64,000 bases of DNA from Paulownia fortunei. Taxonomy: Eukaryota; Streptophyta; Magnoliopsida; Lamiales; Paulowniaceae. The stretch spans positions 20,763,278 to 20,827,277 of the forward strand of contig CM033110.1 in NCBI GenBank assembly GCA_019321725.1, given 5' to 3'. The notes beneath the pieces are model-generated. The model was not told the origin of the DNA, searched no databases, and saw only the letters and a list, made by a program, of their open reading frames with translations. Both the position numbers and the translations under genes were made by a program. This document shows, piece by piece, positions 52,123 through 64,000 of the stretch; the stretch's first letter is position 1; each line of letters begins with the position of its first letter.

Positions 52123-54341
52123 TTGTTTAGGGCCTATATTGCTGGTCCATAAGTCCAATTCAAACTTAATGGGTCGGGTTTGGGTCAACTGAATTTGACT
52201 TGAACATTGGGCCATATTTACAATAATCTTAACGGGTTTAGATTTGAAGAAAACAAAAAAAAAAAAAAATCATGGGATTTGGATATAGATTCAAATCTGA
52301 AATAAAATTTAACAAAAATAGCTTTAACTTTTGGTTTACATTCTACATATTATGACAAATTATTCATTAAAAACTATTATCTCCAAAAATGATTTTTAAT
52401 TGTCCTTATAATTTAAGCAACATAATTTGGAGTAATTAAAATAATTGAAAACCTAAACTACTAAATCACATAGACCCCGGAAGTTCTTAAAATTAGGAAG
52501 AGAGAATGCAAAGCCGAACTAGTTTTGTTTGCTTGAAGTAATTAGCTGATATTTGAAACCCGAAATACACCTTAAAACATCACAAGTTCGTGTGATTGAA
52601 TCTAAAACAACATAACTTGAAGTTGGAGCTCTTTGAGAGATTATACAATATGTCATAAGATGTTCATCAGTTGTGAAAGATTGTAAGTGATTGTGGCACC
52701 ATTCATTTAAATTTACCAATTTGGGGAGACAATCTCCCAACAAAAACTGCCAAGACATTAGACACAAAGACTGCAGCAAGTTGCTACATCATTGGACCAC
52801 AATTTTGCGATACTAAAATCATTTAAGGTTTCGATATACATTGATTTCAAGATAGAGAAATATTCATCAGAAAAAGCAGCATACGTTCAACTAGTATACC
52901 TCTTTCAAGAGTGTGATATATTCAGTGATTTTTTTTATCACTGATTCACAATATAACGTTAGCATCTGAATGTTGAGGCGAGGCGGTAAGAAAAACAAAC
53001 TCAGGGTCGATTCCTTGCAGCTCCCATTGCACAATAAGTAACCGCAGAAGCCTCCACACTTTCTTGCAAAACCTGGCTGGAAACCAGAGCGTATTCTCCA
53101 AATTAGTACTCTTCCCTGATGAATCCATGGCGTGATATAAGATCTCCTTTATTCTTTTTTAATGCTCGTTGGTCTCGAGTTGTTTTCGTTAATTCCGTGA
53201 ATATATGGTTCCTCGTTTGTTGTTCATGGATTGAATCACTTTATACATTTTTTACGTGTAGAATCCTCCATTGCCGTGCATGCCAAGGTCATGACATAGT
53301 TAGTTCACCCTCTTTGAACTTCCGACTGATGCACTTAGCCAAAATTCTGCTCCTTTTCTCGTGTGAATAGCATGACTTTGTAGTGTAATTTCCTCATATT
53401 CAATGTGTAATGAAACACAAATTGAAATAAAGAATCAAAATGATGTTCAACCCCCTTAGGTAGCTCTATTAATGGTACCAGCAACTTGTCAATGGTTCTG
53501 TTAATTTGGCTGTGTTGAATACTAATTAGCAATCATTTTCCTTGAAGGCAAAGGTTTTAGATTTTTCAGCTTCGAATCCATCGGGGTCACTGATAATTGA
53601 TTTCTTGTTCAACAGTATAGGGCGTCCAAGTTCTTAAAAATCCTCGAGTCATAGCCTGAACTAGGACAGCAGATCTACATTCAACAAGCTTTAATTAGCC
53701 ATTAATGGAAGATGACTCCACCAACATCCAACTTGGGGTTGGGGGGTTCCCATGAATTTAACAATAAACTTCGCCTAAATTTATTTTTAGTTTTTGGGTA
53801 ATACCAAGATTTGATGGGAGTAAAATTTGCATAATTTCAATCCCCTGTAATCCATGAAGGAAATAAGTGGGAAAGTGAAAGACATTATTGAACACAATGT
53901 TTCAGTTTCTTTCCCTTTTTTTTTTTCCTACAAATACTTTGTAGATAATGTAGATGTTACACCTGTGGTCTAGATTGGGGTGTAGGTTTGTCTGTGAATG
54001 TGCTGAGATGCAAACCCCCATGTACACCACCACTATAAATAAATTTGATAGTAAACGGACCATGATATGTTCCAATATCAAATACTCCTATACTATCATT
54101 TAGGAATTTTTGATGGAAAAAGCAATTTACGATCAATAGTAGTGGAAGAATACAAGGTGAAGTTTTACATCACCAGTCAAAAGTTCAGGTGAGGCTTTTC
54201 CAACATTTACACCCCAAAATCTTACCCTCTGAAATTCGTTTAGCTTTGATCTCTGTGAATACAACAATTGAATCATCTATTCCAGTTTAATGAATGTATA
54301 GTTCTTGCATAGGCGAAAAGTTCTCACCAAATGCATAACAA
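52123..54341. other. intergenic region between POLA1 and the PLC-like gene
   Basis: This contains the distal POLA1 promoter and the 3' UTR of the PLC-like gene, whose stop is at 54342-54344. A 60-codon minus-strand frame at 52946-53128 (MDSSGKSTNLENTLWF..., with a hydrophobic KVWRLLRLLIVQW) is the only one with a protein-like look. It has no recognised relative and is too short to trust. A poly-A run lies at about 52253-52268. Confidence 0.55.
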
Positions 54342-56813
54342 TTAGAGCCACAGCAGGAGAACCAATGTTAAGATTGTCAAAACAAACCAATGAGGATGGA
54401 GAGGTCTGCTTATCAGAGAATTGTTCCCAGGCCCTTGTGCTGTCCCTGCAGGTGACAGTTGAGCTGGCGGTGGAGGTGAAAGCACAGGGATGTCGCATGT
54501 ACCGAATGTTGCATTTGCCTGACATATTTTTGTAAATATAAGTTATGTTATAGTGGCAAGGTCCTGCAGAACTTTTCATGGTAAAAACTACACACATGTA
54601 TATATTCAGTCAGCATAAAAAAACAAAAGCTTATTCACTTCACTCTTAGGGTATAGGCGTGGTCTGCCTGGATCGTGCAGCATGGAAAAGTAAAGCTTAA
54701 TGGCATGACCTCAGTAGACATTCTCTTTTGATAGCATATATTTTTCTCTAGTACCTAAGACTCGCATAATTTCCAGTGACCTAAACGTGATATCTGTAAA
54801 ATACCATTTGGTCTCAATACAAGACTGCTCCGAAGAAGATCCTGATTCTACAACTTGGGAGGAACTGGAAGACATATACGGTGGCATGGACTCTTGTTTT
54901 TAGGCCAGTGCCCCCTTTTGAAGCTGAGTGTTCATATCAGCATGACATGTCTATATATTTCAATTTTCACATAAAATAGAATTTTGGAAAATAACATGGA
55001 CATGGAATCATGTCCAACATTTGTATGAGGGGTATAATACAGAGCGCACACAACTAAAATGTGGACGGCAGTATGCCTAGCATGGGTATTTGGTTGATGA
55101 TATGCAAACAGTTCAAGGGTTCCACAAATAATGAACACATATACTAGGTAGTGCATGAGTTTGTATTATCCAAGGGAAAAAAAATCAGGAAAATCATGTT
55201 TTGGAAATTATAGAACTTTCTGTTCAAAAGCATACTCTGCAATAGGCAATGCTGTCACAGCCACAGGTTAAATGCCCATTTGCTTCATCAACAGCTTCTG
55301 GCGCTCCCCCTCCATCACTCCTCTGCAACAAAAGCAACAACAAATTAAGTCAACAGCCGGAAATATTCTCCGGTTCCATAGAATTATCTTAAATTCAAGT
55401 TATTCAGTCAGAGGAACTCATTGAGACTCCATTTTCTATGTACTTTATAAAAATCAACTGCAATGAAATTTGGCCAGCGTTTTCCGTCTGCTTCATAACA
55501 GGTCTTCATCATACTAATCAGCTCAGCAGAGTTGTCCGTACAAGCTTCTGATACATTAGGATTTGTTGGAAAGTAATTCATAAGAACCAGAGATTTCGAA
55601 GACGTATTCATGGGGGAAGATTCTGAACGACTGGGACAGGAACCAGCAATCATCCCATTATTTCCATCTGCAAATTGATCATATCTCAGTATTATCTCCT
55701 AATAATATGAATAAGAACTGATATGGTGGAAACACCATGTGGGGAAATGTGGAATTAGAATGTATAAAACATTAAACATTAGCTATCAGAAATTGTGGAT
55801 CATCTTTATATACAGCACTTGCACACTGTCATCCAATTTAATAAGGAGGTTCCCTTTTACTCTCTGAAATACATTAAGTTATCAAGTCTCAACATTGAAC
55901 TCACAAATCCATTGCCTTCTCAAAGAATCAGATGATGATCATATTCATGATACTTTTTCAAGATTTGATCTCGTACAGAAACTTCACATTTATGCCCAAC
56001 TCGAGGGACTAGCATGACTCACACTGATTTTCCACCACGTAATTCCATTCATAGGCGATCCTTTCAGACGCCTCCTTCGATGATTTAGAGGTAAAGACTA
56101 CCAAGCGTTGATTTTTCTTGACCATATCATCCACTGTTGGCCAATCTTCACCATTTTTGGGCATTCGAGACAGTGGGAACAAGTATTGACTGAGCCCAGA
56201 TGCATTGAACACTTTTGTCAAGCCTTGTGCAGATGTCACATAATCCTCAATGAAGATGGTAACAATTTCTGTTGGGTTTTCTTTGAGAAAAGCTTGAATT
56301 TCTCTCAATACATTAATAGCAGGTTGCTGGGATAAAATATAATAAAACAAACAGATATGAACTGAATCAGTAATGGGAACAAAAAACATTTTCACAATCA
56401 GCAAATTAGAATGCAAATTTAGAGCATGGACGTACTTACAAATGCGGTTACATTGAAACAATTTCCACCAAAGGAGTGACATAACCAAATGTCATTGTTG
56501 AAGTCATACATGTCAAGCATCAGTCCTCGAACACCATTCTACAAAAGGTACAGATCTCTTAGTTTGCAAACATTTTTTTCCCTGAAAATGGATACTGATT
56601 CAACTCAAAAGAAGCGATATATCATAATTTGCATCTTATAATCATGTTTTTGATTGCAGCATTATGGCATCAGTATCAGTTCATAGCTACTGCGCTAGAG
56701 TTTTCATTTCAAGTTTCCAACTAAATGCCTAAAGATGAAAAGATTGAGCCTTGCTTGCAGAAAAAACTGATAAATTAAGATACATCAATTCTCAAACCTT
56801 TTAAAAAAGGAAA

Positions 56814-56856
<43 letters not shown>

Positions 56857-58292
56857 TTGGTTAAGACGGATTTCAGGCCAAAGAATCTTATAACATCTAA
56901 ATATTAGCATCAATTATTCAAGTCAATATAACAATAACTATAATGTTCCTGGTTCAAGAATTCGGTCATTCTTCCTTTTTCAAATCAAGTGAGCTAAGTG
57001 CCGCTAATCAGAGCGGGAAGGAATGTTCCCGGACAGCAGACAACTCTCACCCTTGAACAAAAATACACACAGACAAATACACATGCACTGATGCATCCAC
57101 ATCATTACGCACCGTTGCACCTGGATAAAGTTGGCTGGAAAAATATTTGAGATGAGTTGCTTAGTTTTTAATCCAACCAAAACATGATTGGCAAGTGGCA
57201 AATCATACCTAATTATTTCATTATTTGTTCAAAGGAAAGCACTAGCATATACATTATTACCTCTAAGAATCTTGACAAACTAGTAGGTTTGCACATCCAA
57301 AAGGAAACAGTCCATCAATTATACCTAACAGAAGAAATAGGGATAGGCAACTGGCAACTAACGCGGCAACAAATAAATATTTTAATTATCAATGCCACTT
57401 TATGAGGTATATGAAACTGCAACTACCAGAGCACAAGGTATACTCCTTAGTCAATTAAGTCAAAAATGCAGGTTAAAACGCTAATACTCTCATTCAAATT
57501 AAACAGCACTGTGATGGGCGGAACGCGCCGTTTTGATGGTAAATGATGACAATAAATATTGTTACACACTTTGAGCTGATCAGCGACAGAATCCTCCTGA
57601 TTGATTGGGGCGAGAAGAGCAGATCCAGTACCCGATGTTGAACCGGTCCGAGCGAACGAGTTGTGGGTCGTCAGCCATGAATACTTATTAAATGGCAGGC
57701 CTTTTACCTGTTCCAAAATACGTAACCCACAATTCAATCAAGAATTCAAAATACACATACCCACCAAAATAATAATATTAATAATAATAATACTGGTAAT
57801 AGAATGAAATATGCATACCTTGGTTGTAGGAATTATTGGTTGAATGCGAGAGCATCGAGGTCTGGTGTTGCCATTTGCAGGGCATGTGCCACAGTTTAAG
57901 CCGGCGTCGCAATTACTGCTTGAACTCGAACACGTTTCACCAATCTGTTGAATTCCCAGAAAACCCGTCGAGAATTATTGAAGAAGATTAAAAAAAAAAA
58001 AGATACAATTTTTCGAAATTGTGTATCTGGATTCTCGAAAATACATGGAGATGCAAAATGAATAATACTCGATAATATCGATAAATGTCCATGATCAAGA
58101 ATGATAAATTGAGAAAATTACCTTGAGGCTAGAAGAATAGCTTAAGAAGGAAGCTGCGATCAAGAACAGCTTTATGGGCAGAAAATTGAGACCCTGTAAA
58201 CATGAAAGACATTATTAATAGATTAAAAAAGGTAATTACGTGCAAGCTGTCTGAAAACTTAATCGCGGGGGTAAATTATTGCATGCCTGCAT
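54342..58292 (-). CDS. secreted PI-PLC X domain-containing protein
   Basis: This is a plant member of the PLC-like phosphodiesterase family (At5g67130 group), expected at the cell surface. Nine exons are proposed: 58292-58287 (ATG CAG only), 58193-58122, 57944-57819, 57707-57570, 56538-56440, 56326-56023, 55667-55444, 55322-55236, 54518-54342, giving 410 residues. A signal peptide ([19 protein letters not shown]) precedes a Cys-rich segment ([17 protein letters not shown]). The X domain has the two expected His: His83 in WLTTHNSF and His135 in [18 protein letters not shown] and NFIAVDFY also match. The C-terminus is Pro-rich and ends in a hydrophobic tail ([15 protein letters not shown]) that looks like a GPI-attachment signal. 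All joins from exon 2 on keep frame. The first, six-base exon needs a GC donor and is uncertain. The true substrate of the plant group is not established. Confidence 0.88.
56820..56851. repeat. (GA)n microsatellite in a PLC-like gene intron
   Basis: About fifteen GA units follow an A-rich stretch, within the intron between the fourth and fifth exons. On the sense strand this is a CT tract. Confidence 0.9.
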
Positions 58293-61200
58293 TTGGGACT
58301 CCTAAAATTTGCAGATAGATATATAGAGAGAGAAAGGGACCCTTAATTCCTGTAAGGGATGTACCGTCTCTTTCTCTGTATCCTTTTTGCTTTGGTTTTT
58401 CTCTTTTAATGGTTTTCAGATGAAGGGGTTAGCTTTTACAATAAATCTTGGGCAGTTCTTATGGGTTTGACAGAGGGTGTTTTTTATCGGACAATGGAAT
58501 GGAAGTACAAGTGGAATTATGTGCATGGGCAGGACATTTTTCCTGGAAAGCGAACGCGTAGCAGAGAATCATTCTCAAGGTCGACATATATTTTTATTTT
58601 TTTTTTGTATTTCCTTTTGCCTCCTTTTCTTGTAGCCTATGGTAGTATGAGAATTTCCTTTTGCCGCCGCCTAGTTTGCTCGCTCTGTTTTTCTTTTTCT
58701 TTCTTTTTATTTGGCCTTTATTTTTCCACTTGATAGGATGACTCGTTCTTTTTTTCCCTTTTTGTATTTTTCTTTTGGCCTTTACATTTTTGCCTATACC
58801 ATATTTTACGTTTGGATTATATTGCAGATATATAGTAACATTATCAAATTTTTGATGTAAAAATCAAATGTATAGGAAAGAATTTTTATTGTCGAAGAGG
58901 TCTTAATGTTTGTGAATAATTAACTTTGGATTTTGAGCAAACTTTTTATTAGGGGCAAGTTGGGAAAGTTCTCTCTTTTTGTTTTTCTGAAATAATAGTT
59001 CGACGATAGGAATTGGGTATTGACCTTTATCAACAAAGTAGCAAGTGTATAAATTTCATGTTGGGTTCTTGATTAAGAGTTAGAGTTCATCATGAATTCA
59101 CTACCATGCGTCTAGAATGTTTTACTGGTTCTTGTTCCAGAAGTAGCCAGAAAGTCTACTTTCCAATTTTGTCTAAATAATTTCATTTCAACTGGTTCCA
59201 GTAATCTGAAGAGAGCCGGCTTATACATTTTCCCCCCTATGCATTCTCATATATTAGTAGCGATACATTTTGACCTTTTGTCACTATATATATATATATA
59301 TATATATTATATTTGAATTCACATCGAAATTATTTGAACTCAAGTAATTAAATTTGAAATGATTTGAAAAGATAATACAAATTAGGCTCGACATCCAACT
59401 AAAACCCTCTAACATTTAAATTAATTAGGTTTTGAGTTCGAAAAGAACTTGTAAGCGAAGTGAATAAATGATGTAAAAGTTATATTATGAGACTAGTATA
59501 CCGACTATTTACATTGATTGATCTCCGTAGGTCGTACATGTTATAATTCAAATATCATGATTTGGTTGGCTAACACGTCCCATCGGTTCGCTTCATCAAC
59601 AACTGGAGGTTTGGATCGACCCGAACTCAATATCGGATCGGATCAATATAAAAAATACGCATACCTTTTAATATTTTTTGTATTTTAATAATATTTTAGG
59701 GATACTAATATAATTTCAATATTTGGTACATCAATATATATATATATATAAATATATTATTAAGAATTTGTTAAGTGATAATATGAAAAATATAACTTAT
59801 TATAATATATTTTTTTCATTTTTAATCCCTTTCGGGTCAAAAAGCACATTATAGAAAAATATAATTGAATGATCGAGTGCCACCTACTTCAAATCCTACA
59901 ACTAATCAATTCGACTTTAAACATAATATATATCATTAATTATCAATATTAATAATTTTAATATTAGTTCTTATTATTATTAAGTTGAGATAATATTATT
60001 TTATTAAAATAATAATTATTATCACTTAATACATATATTAATAACAACTTTTATATTATAATTTTTTTTTTTTTTCTATACTGTATCCAGCATACGTGAG
60101 AACATAATCATAACTTTTCACCTATACTAAAATTTTGACATAAATGGCTATCCGGCAATGCTAAAAATCAACCTTGAGCCCACCTCGATTTACGTTAGTT
60201 CAAATTTAATGTTAATTAACACTGTTAAAATTTTCAAAGGCATGTTTGGACCGCTTGATAAATATGTTTTCATTGGTTTTTGAACTTTTCAGTAATATTT
60301 ACACTGTGCATTTTTATTTAATCATTTCTCGTATTTCCCATTCTCAACCTTCCTCTTGAAGTTAAATGTATATGAGGAATTTACATTAAATGCAGATTTA
60401 TTTTGAATTATTTTTTTCTTTTTAGTTTATTATGGACAATTTGTGGTTGCACTGTCCAACACTCCAACCTTTTCTTTTCTCTCCCGCTCTCTTTTCTCTA
60501 TTTATTTAAAATCAGACAAGGGTGGACCTAGTTTGGTTGCAAAAGCATCCTCAGTTGGTAGGGATGACAATTGACAAATCATATTCAAGGTGAGTCGAAG
60601 GAAGCAAAAGTCGTTGCCATCCATCTAACAATATACCTTTTTTTTCCCAAAAGTGGGAGGAGTTGGAACTGCAAAAGAGAAAGAAACTTACAATTCTCCA
60701 AGAGGAGATATTATTTAAGACACAAAGAGTTCTAACAAAATAAAGTCGTAGAGGTGAATGAAAGATGAGTAAATAATTAATTAAAAAATAAAGAGTATCA
60801 TTATAGTATCAATATTGCTACGTGACAATATTGTTACGCGACGTGTATTTGTAAAAAATTATAATTTCAAATAACATGTTAATTTTCATCCATTTGCAAT
60901 TTTTTGGCACGTGTTTCTTGTTGTGTGGTTTTTATTCATGTTGATTATTAGCTTTTGTTGATTTTGTCCTCAATGCGCACAAAATCATGAATTAAGAGAT
61001 ATAAAATGTCATCCTATAAGTAGAGGACCTAGCAAAAAAAATTGCCAAATGTAACTATTTAAACCCAAGCCAAAAAAAGTTCAAAATGAAAAAAAAAAAA
61101 AATAGAAAGAAAGAAAGAAAGAGAAAAAGAGAAAAAGGTGGTGTAATTTTGTATGTGGTATTTGTATTTAGATAATTATCTTAAGCATGATGATATACTA

Positions 61201-62171
61201 TATTTTATCAACAGGGACATAATATTTCATAGGCAAGTTAAATAATGAAAAAAAAAAACTATATAATAAGTGATGTAGTATCACTCCTCCTTTCGAAATT
61301 TATAGTTGAAAGTTAATTGTAACGTAAATCATTGTTTTCGTCACAAAAAATTATTGGGGGCATTAGGAATTAACCCTACAAACACCGTTCGATACTTAAA
61401 TCAGTTCCAAAACAAATCGATGAAAGTTATAGGAATTTAAAAGCAGATAAATGCATAATTAATTTCGTATCTTTCAATAATAAAAATTGTAAGTATTTAT
61501 ATTGGTGATGCGAGGATATTAGTGAGTTTGAACCTTTTGATTTTAATGGTTTTAACTTAAACTTTATAGCCTAACTTTTGTTGTCTTGTAAACTATATAA
61601 ACTTAGCCTATCAAATTTTATTTTTTATTATGATTATAATCTGAATTAATCGTTTAATCTTAATATATTTTCCGTTGTAATCATGCCCATGAATAAGGAT
61701 AAAACAATATAAGATATAAGGCATACTATCTCAATGCTCCCAACATATTCCACATTGCATACACACATCATGTATAGCACAATACTATTCTTTAATTTTA
61801 TACATGTTTAAAAGGTAATTCAATTAACAGTCCTCAAGGTTCAAATACCCATCCATTCTCTTTTTTTACAAATTCACTAATCCATTAAATTTTAATTCGT
61901 ATGTTATTTCTATCGTCTTAAAATACAATAATGGTTTAATGGTTAAAAAGTTTAGTCAGAAAACCTCTCGACTCGTCTAAATACTTATATTTATTATAGG
62001 TTGGACCTCTTTACACTTATCATCAAGAAAGATTGATGATTCAAGATTTCTATCCACTTTACATAAACTCAAAGAGATATTATAGGCGCATTTTCTCTTA
62101 AAACTCAACAGATTATATTGTCTTCTGTGATTGTAATATCGCAGATAAATAAATAACATTTACCAATCAAG
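58293..62171. other. AT-rich intergenic DNA upstream of the PLC-like gene
   Basis: The first few hundred bases should hold the PLC-like promoter; no TATA box stands out. The rest is highly AT-rich with (TA)n runs near 59286-59308 and 59737-59751 and purine-rich tracts near 61085-61140. An open plus-strand frame at 58461-58733 becomes a low-complexity Phe/Leu/Ser string and is not convincing. Nothing coding was found. Confidence 0.55.
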
Positions 62172-62460
62172 AAAGAGTCGGAGGATCTAGCAATTCTGTT
62201 GAGGCCTTGAGGGGAAACTACGTTCCACTGTACGGTGGGAGGTGCCAATTTGAGCAGCCAAGATGAGAAACCCATAGTACCCGTGGTACCTCTGCTGTCT
62301 GTTCACATTGAATCTCACGGTTCGGGCCAGGCTTATCCATTGGGCGGGATAGTGAAGCCCAAGTTTACAAAAAGCGTCCAATGCTCAATGGTTTTGGACC
62401 TAAAGCAAATGAATGTTCGCATTCCCTTGAAGAACTCGTGTTCGTACAATCTAAAATGTA
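62172..62460 (+). pseudogene. decayed 3' fragment of an LEA-2 (late embryogenesis abundant, group 2) family gene
   Basis: Three consecutive reading frames together follow the C-terminal end of plant LEA-2 membrane-anchored proteins (the At5g42860/At1g45688 group). A KSRRI piece comes first (62173-62187). SNSVEALRGNYVPLYGG follows in a second frame, to about 62238. A third frame has VPVVPLLSVHIESHGSG, then AYPLGGIVKPKFTKSVQC, then NVRIPLKNSCSYN. Two single-base shifts separate them, one near 62188 and one in the GGG near 62237. The fragment starts right after an AG that could have been an intron acceptor. No upstream exon is visible and AT-rich sequence follows without a normal stop. It is interpreted as a dead remnant. 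Confidence 0.6.
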
Positions 62461-63629
62461 TTCTTAATTTTTTAATTAAAAAAAAAGAAAATTATTCATT
62501 AAAAAAAAAAAAGATTTTAATTGAGAAAAACAAGTACTATGTGGATCTATTAGAATCAAAACATGAGGAGGAAAATTGTGGTTAGTAGACAATCTTGGAA
62601 ATGAATAGACTTTTTCTTCATTGGGCCAGGAAGAAATAGCCCAACAGAATTAGGCGGCTATAAGGGCCCGTCAAGAGTAAAACATTTTTCGAAAATTCTG
62701 TGCGCAACGTTACCTTTTATGGCATCAATCCCTGATCTCTTAAATAAGAATAGACGTCAAGAAATCTGCTACTTAAGTTCTATATTTTCTTAGTGGAAGA
62801 TATTTCACGAGCTTATAAAATACTATATTTTATTTAAAAAATAAACGGTTAATTTATTTAAATAAAATAGATCTAAAAGCTAAACAAGATTTTTACTACA
62901 AATTTGTACAACAAGGGAGTCTGTTATATTTTAAAAAGTAAAAGTTAAAATTTTCTTCCTTGATTTAAATACGGTGATCTTCCAAAACTGAATACATAAA
63001 CTGAAGGTGATAATCCTATAAAAATTCCATTATCATGAAATTAAAAAGATATCATCAAGTTGAATGAATAAGAAACAAATTCCCATGTCAATAATTGTAA
63101 TTAATAGCCATGAAGCAATATTCATTCAGGGACTCTGATCTGCAACATGTTATTGTCCCAATTTCATACAGTGGGCAAGTTGCAATGACAGCAATATCCT
63201 AGTGTCATATCTGTATAGGTTTTAGTATTAGTTGGACATTAAATATGCCAAGAATACTGAGATAGAGGGATTTTTTTTTTGAGAAAATGAGAGGAAAAAA
63301 AGAAGGAGAAAGGAGGTAGCAAGTTTTTTGGGAATAAAAATGGAGATTCATTCAGACAATTTCTGATCTACCAATAAGTATCTGCAGGCGCCAACCATAT
63401 TGTTTGAGATATTGTTCCCAACGCCAGTTTTAGTGACAGGTTGAAACCTTCAATGAAACTCATCTCCCATTAATTCAGAATTCAATACCATCAATTGTGT
63501 AGCCTGTGTTGGATCTTTTGGCATTGATATCTCTACAATATTGCTGTCTTACCAAGAGAGCTACTTTAATTATCTCTCCATGTTGATACTTCACATTTAT
63601 CATAACATTCCATCATTTTATAATCACAT
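62461..63629. other. intergenic DNA
   Basis: This is mostly AT-rich with no recognised gene. A patch at 63340-63605 is more balanced. It holds a 42-codon minus-strand frame (ATG at 63603, stop at 63475-63477) with segments GEIIKVALLVRQQYCRDINA and NTGYTIDGIEF, which I do not recognise. It could be the last exon of a gene lying beyond the window or chance. Confidence 0.4.
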
Positions 63630-64000
63630 CGAATGATTAAATCGGTTTTATTAACGATTAGTGGTTCAATCGGCGGTCGGATCAGTCTAATAAAAATTAA
63701 TTATATTTTCTTAATATATTATGTAAAATAATAATATAATAGACTAATTGTTCTGTAATATATTTTAAATGTAAATATAAATGATAAATAAATAATTACC
63801 TAAAAATATATCTACAAAATATAAAATTAAAATAATCGTATAAATATAACAAAATATCAAATTTAATTTAAAAAAATAAAAATAAAAATAAAAAATCGAT
63901 CAAACGAAAATCCAATTTTATACCCTTAATTAGATCGGACCGACATTTGATTCTCAATTTAAACTGTTCGATCAAATTCGATTTTCAAAACAATGTTTAT
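63630..64000 (-). repeat. dispersed AT-rich repeat, copy B
   Basis: Read on the minus strand from the window edge, it begins AAACATTGTTTTGAAAATCG and passes GTCGGTCCGATC, a GATCGATTTTTTATTTTTA core and AAAATATAATTAATTTTTATTA. It ends with GATCCGACCGCCGATTGAACC. The order of blocks matches copy A at 17090-17480. CGG/CCG motifs at both ends suggest terminal inverted repeats. It may continue beyond the window. Confidence 0.5.

Noticed and set aside
52946..53128. 60-codon minus-strand frame with a hydrophobic KVWRLLRLLIVQW segment
   Set aside because: Faint resemblance to short DUF761-type proteins is not supported by the rest of the sequence. There is no promoter or splice evidence.
58461..58733. 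90-codon plus-strand open frame upstream of the PLC-like gene
   Set aside because: The second half is low-complexity Phe/Leu/Ser from a T-rich tract and the first half matches nothing recognised.

Overview
This is a stretch of plant nuclear chromosome, almost certainly from a eudicot. The genes are split by many short, AT-rich introns, intergenic DNA is AT-rich and full of (TA)n, (GT)n, (GA)n and poly-A tracts, and the six protein-coding loci I can reconstruct match plant families exon by exon. I could not fix the genus from the sequence. Exon joins below were chosen by GT-AG (or GC-AG) sites, reading-frame continuity and recalled family sequence. No search was run.

Layout, left to right: (1) 875-7992 (+), ELP1, the scaffold subunit of Elongator, with a single-base frameshift near 4884. 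(2) 8288-8512 (-), an unidentified coding-like terminal exon between two convergent genes. (3) 9056-10613 (-), a complete 247-residue caffeoyl-CoA O-methyltransferase-like enzyme with an altered substrate loop. (4) 10.6-21.1 kb, a gene-poor interval with microsatellites, a 136-bp-period tandem repeat, one copy of a dispersed repeat and an isolated promoter-like island. (5) 21153-24186 (+), a SPATULA/ALCATRAZ-type bHLH factor. (6) 24.2-28.1 kb, intergenic. (7) 28168-37428 (+), nicotinate phosphoribosyltransferase, 15 exons, 564 residues. (8) 38019-51951 (-), the catalytic subunit of DNA polymerase alpha, 31 exons, 1594 residues, tail-to-tail with the previous gene. (9) 54342-58292 (-), a secreted, probably GPI-anchored PI-PLC X-domain protein. 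(10) 58.3-64.0 kb, AT-rich intergenic DNA with a decayed fragment of an LEA-2 family gene at 62172-62460 and a second copy of the dispersed repeat at the right edge.

The genes do not form a pathway. They cover tRNA wobble modification/transcription elongation (ELP1), phenylpropanoid methylation, carpel and fruit patterning (SPT/ALC), NAD salvage (NAPRT), replication priming (POLA1) and a cell-surface phosphodiesterase. This is ordinary eudicot gene order without co-regulated clusters. Promoter motifs fit the roles: POLA1 has two E2F-type sites and a telo-box/site II pair, and ELP1 has an exact telo-box.

I found no undescribed biological system. The items most worth a second look are the ELP1 frameshift, a 21-residue tandem repeat inside POLA1, the substrate-loop changes in the methyltransferase, the orphan coding exon at 8.3-8.5 kb, the promoter-like island at 16.2-16.5 kb, and the LEA-2 pseudogene.
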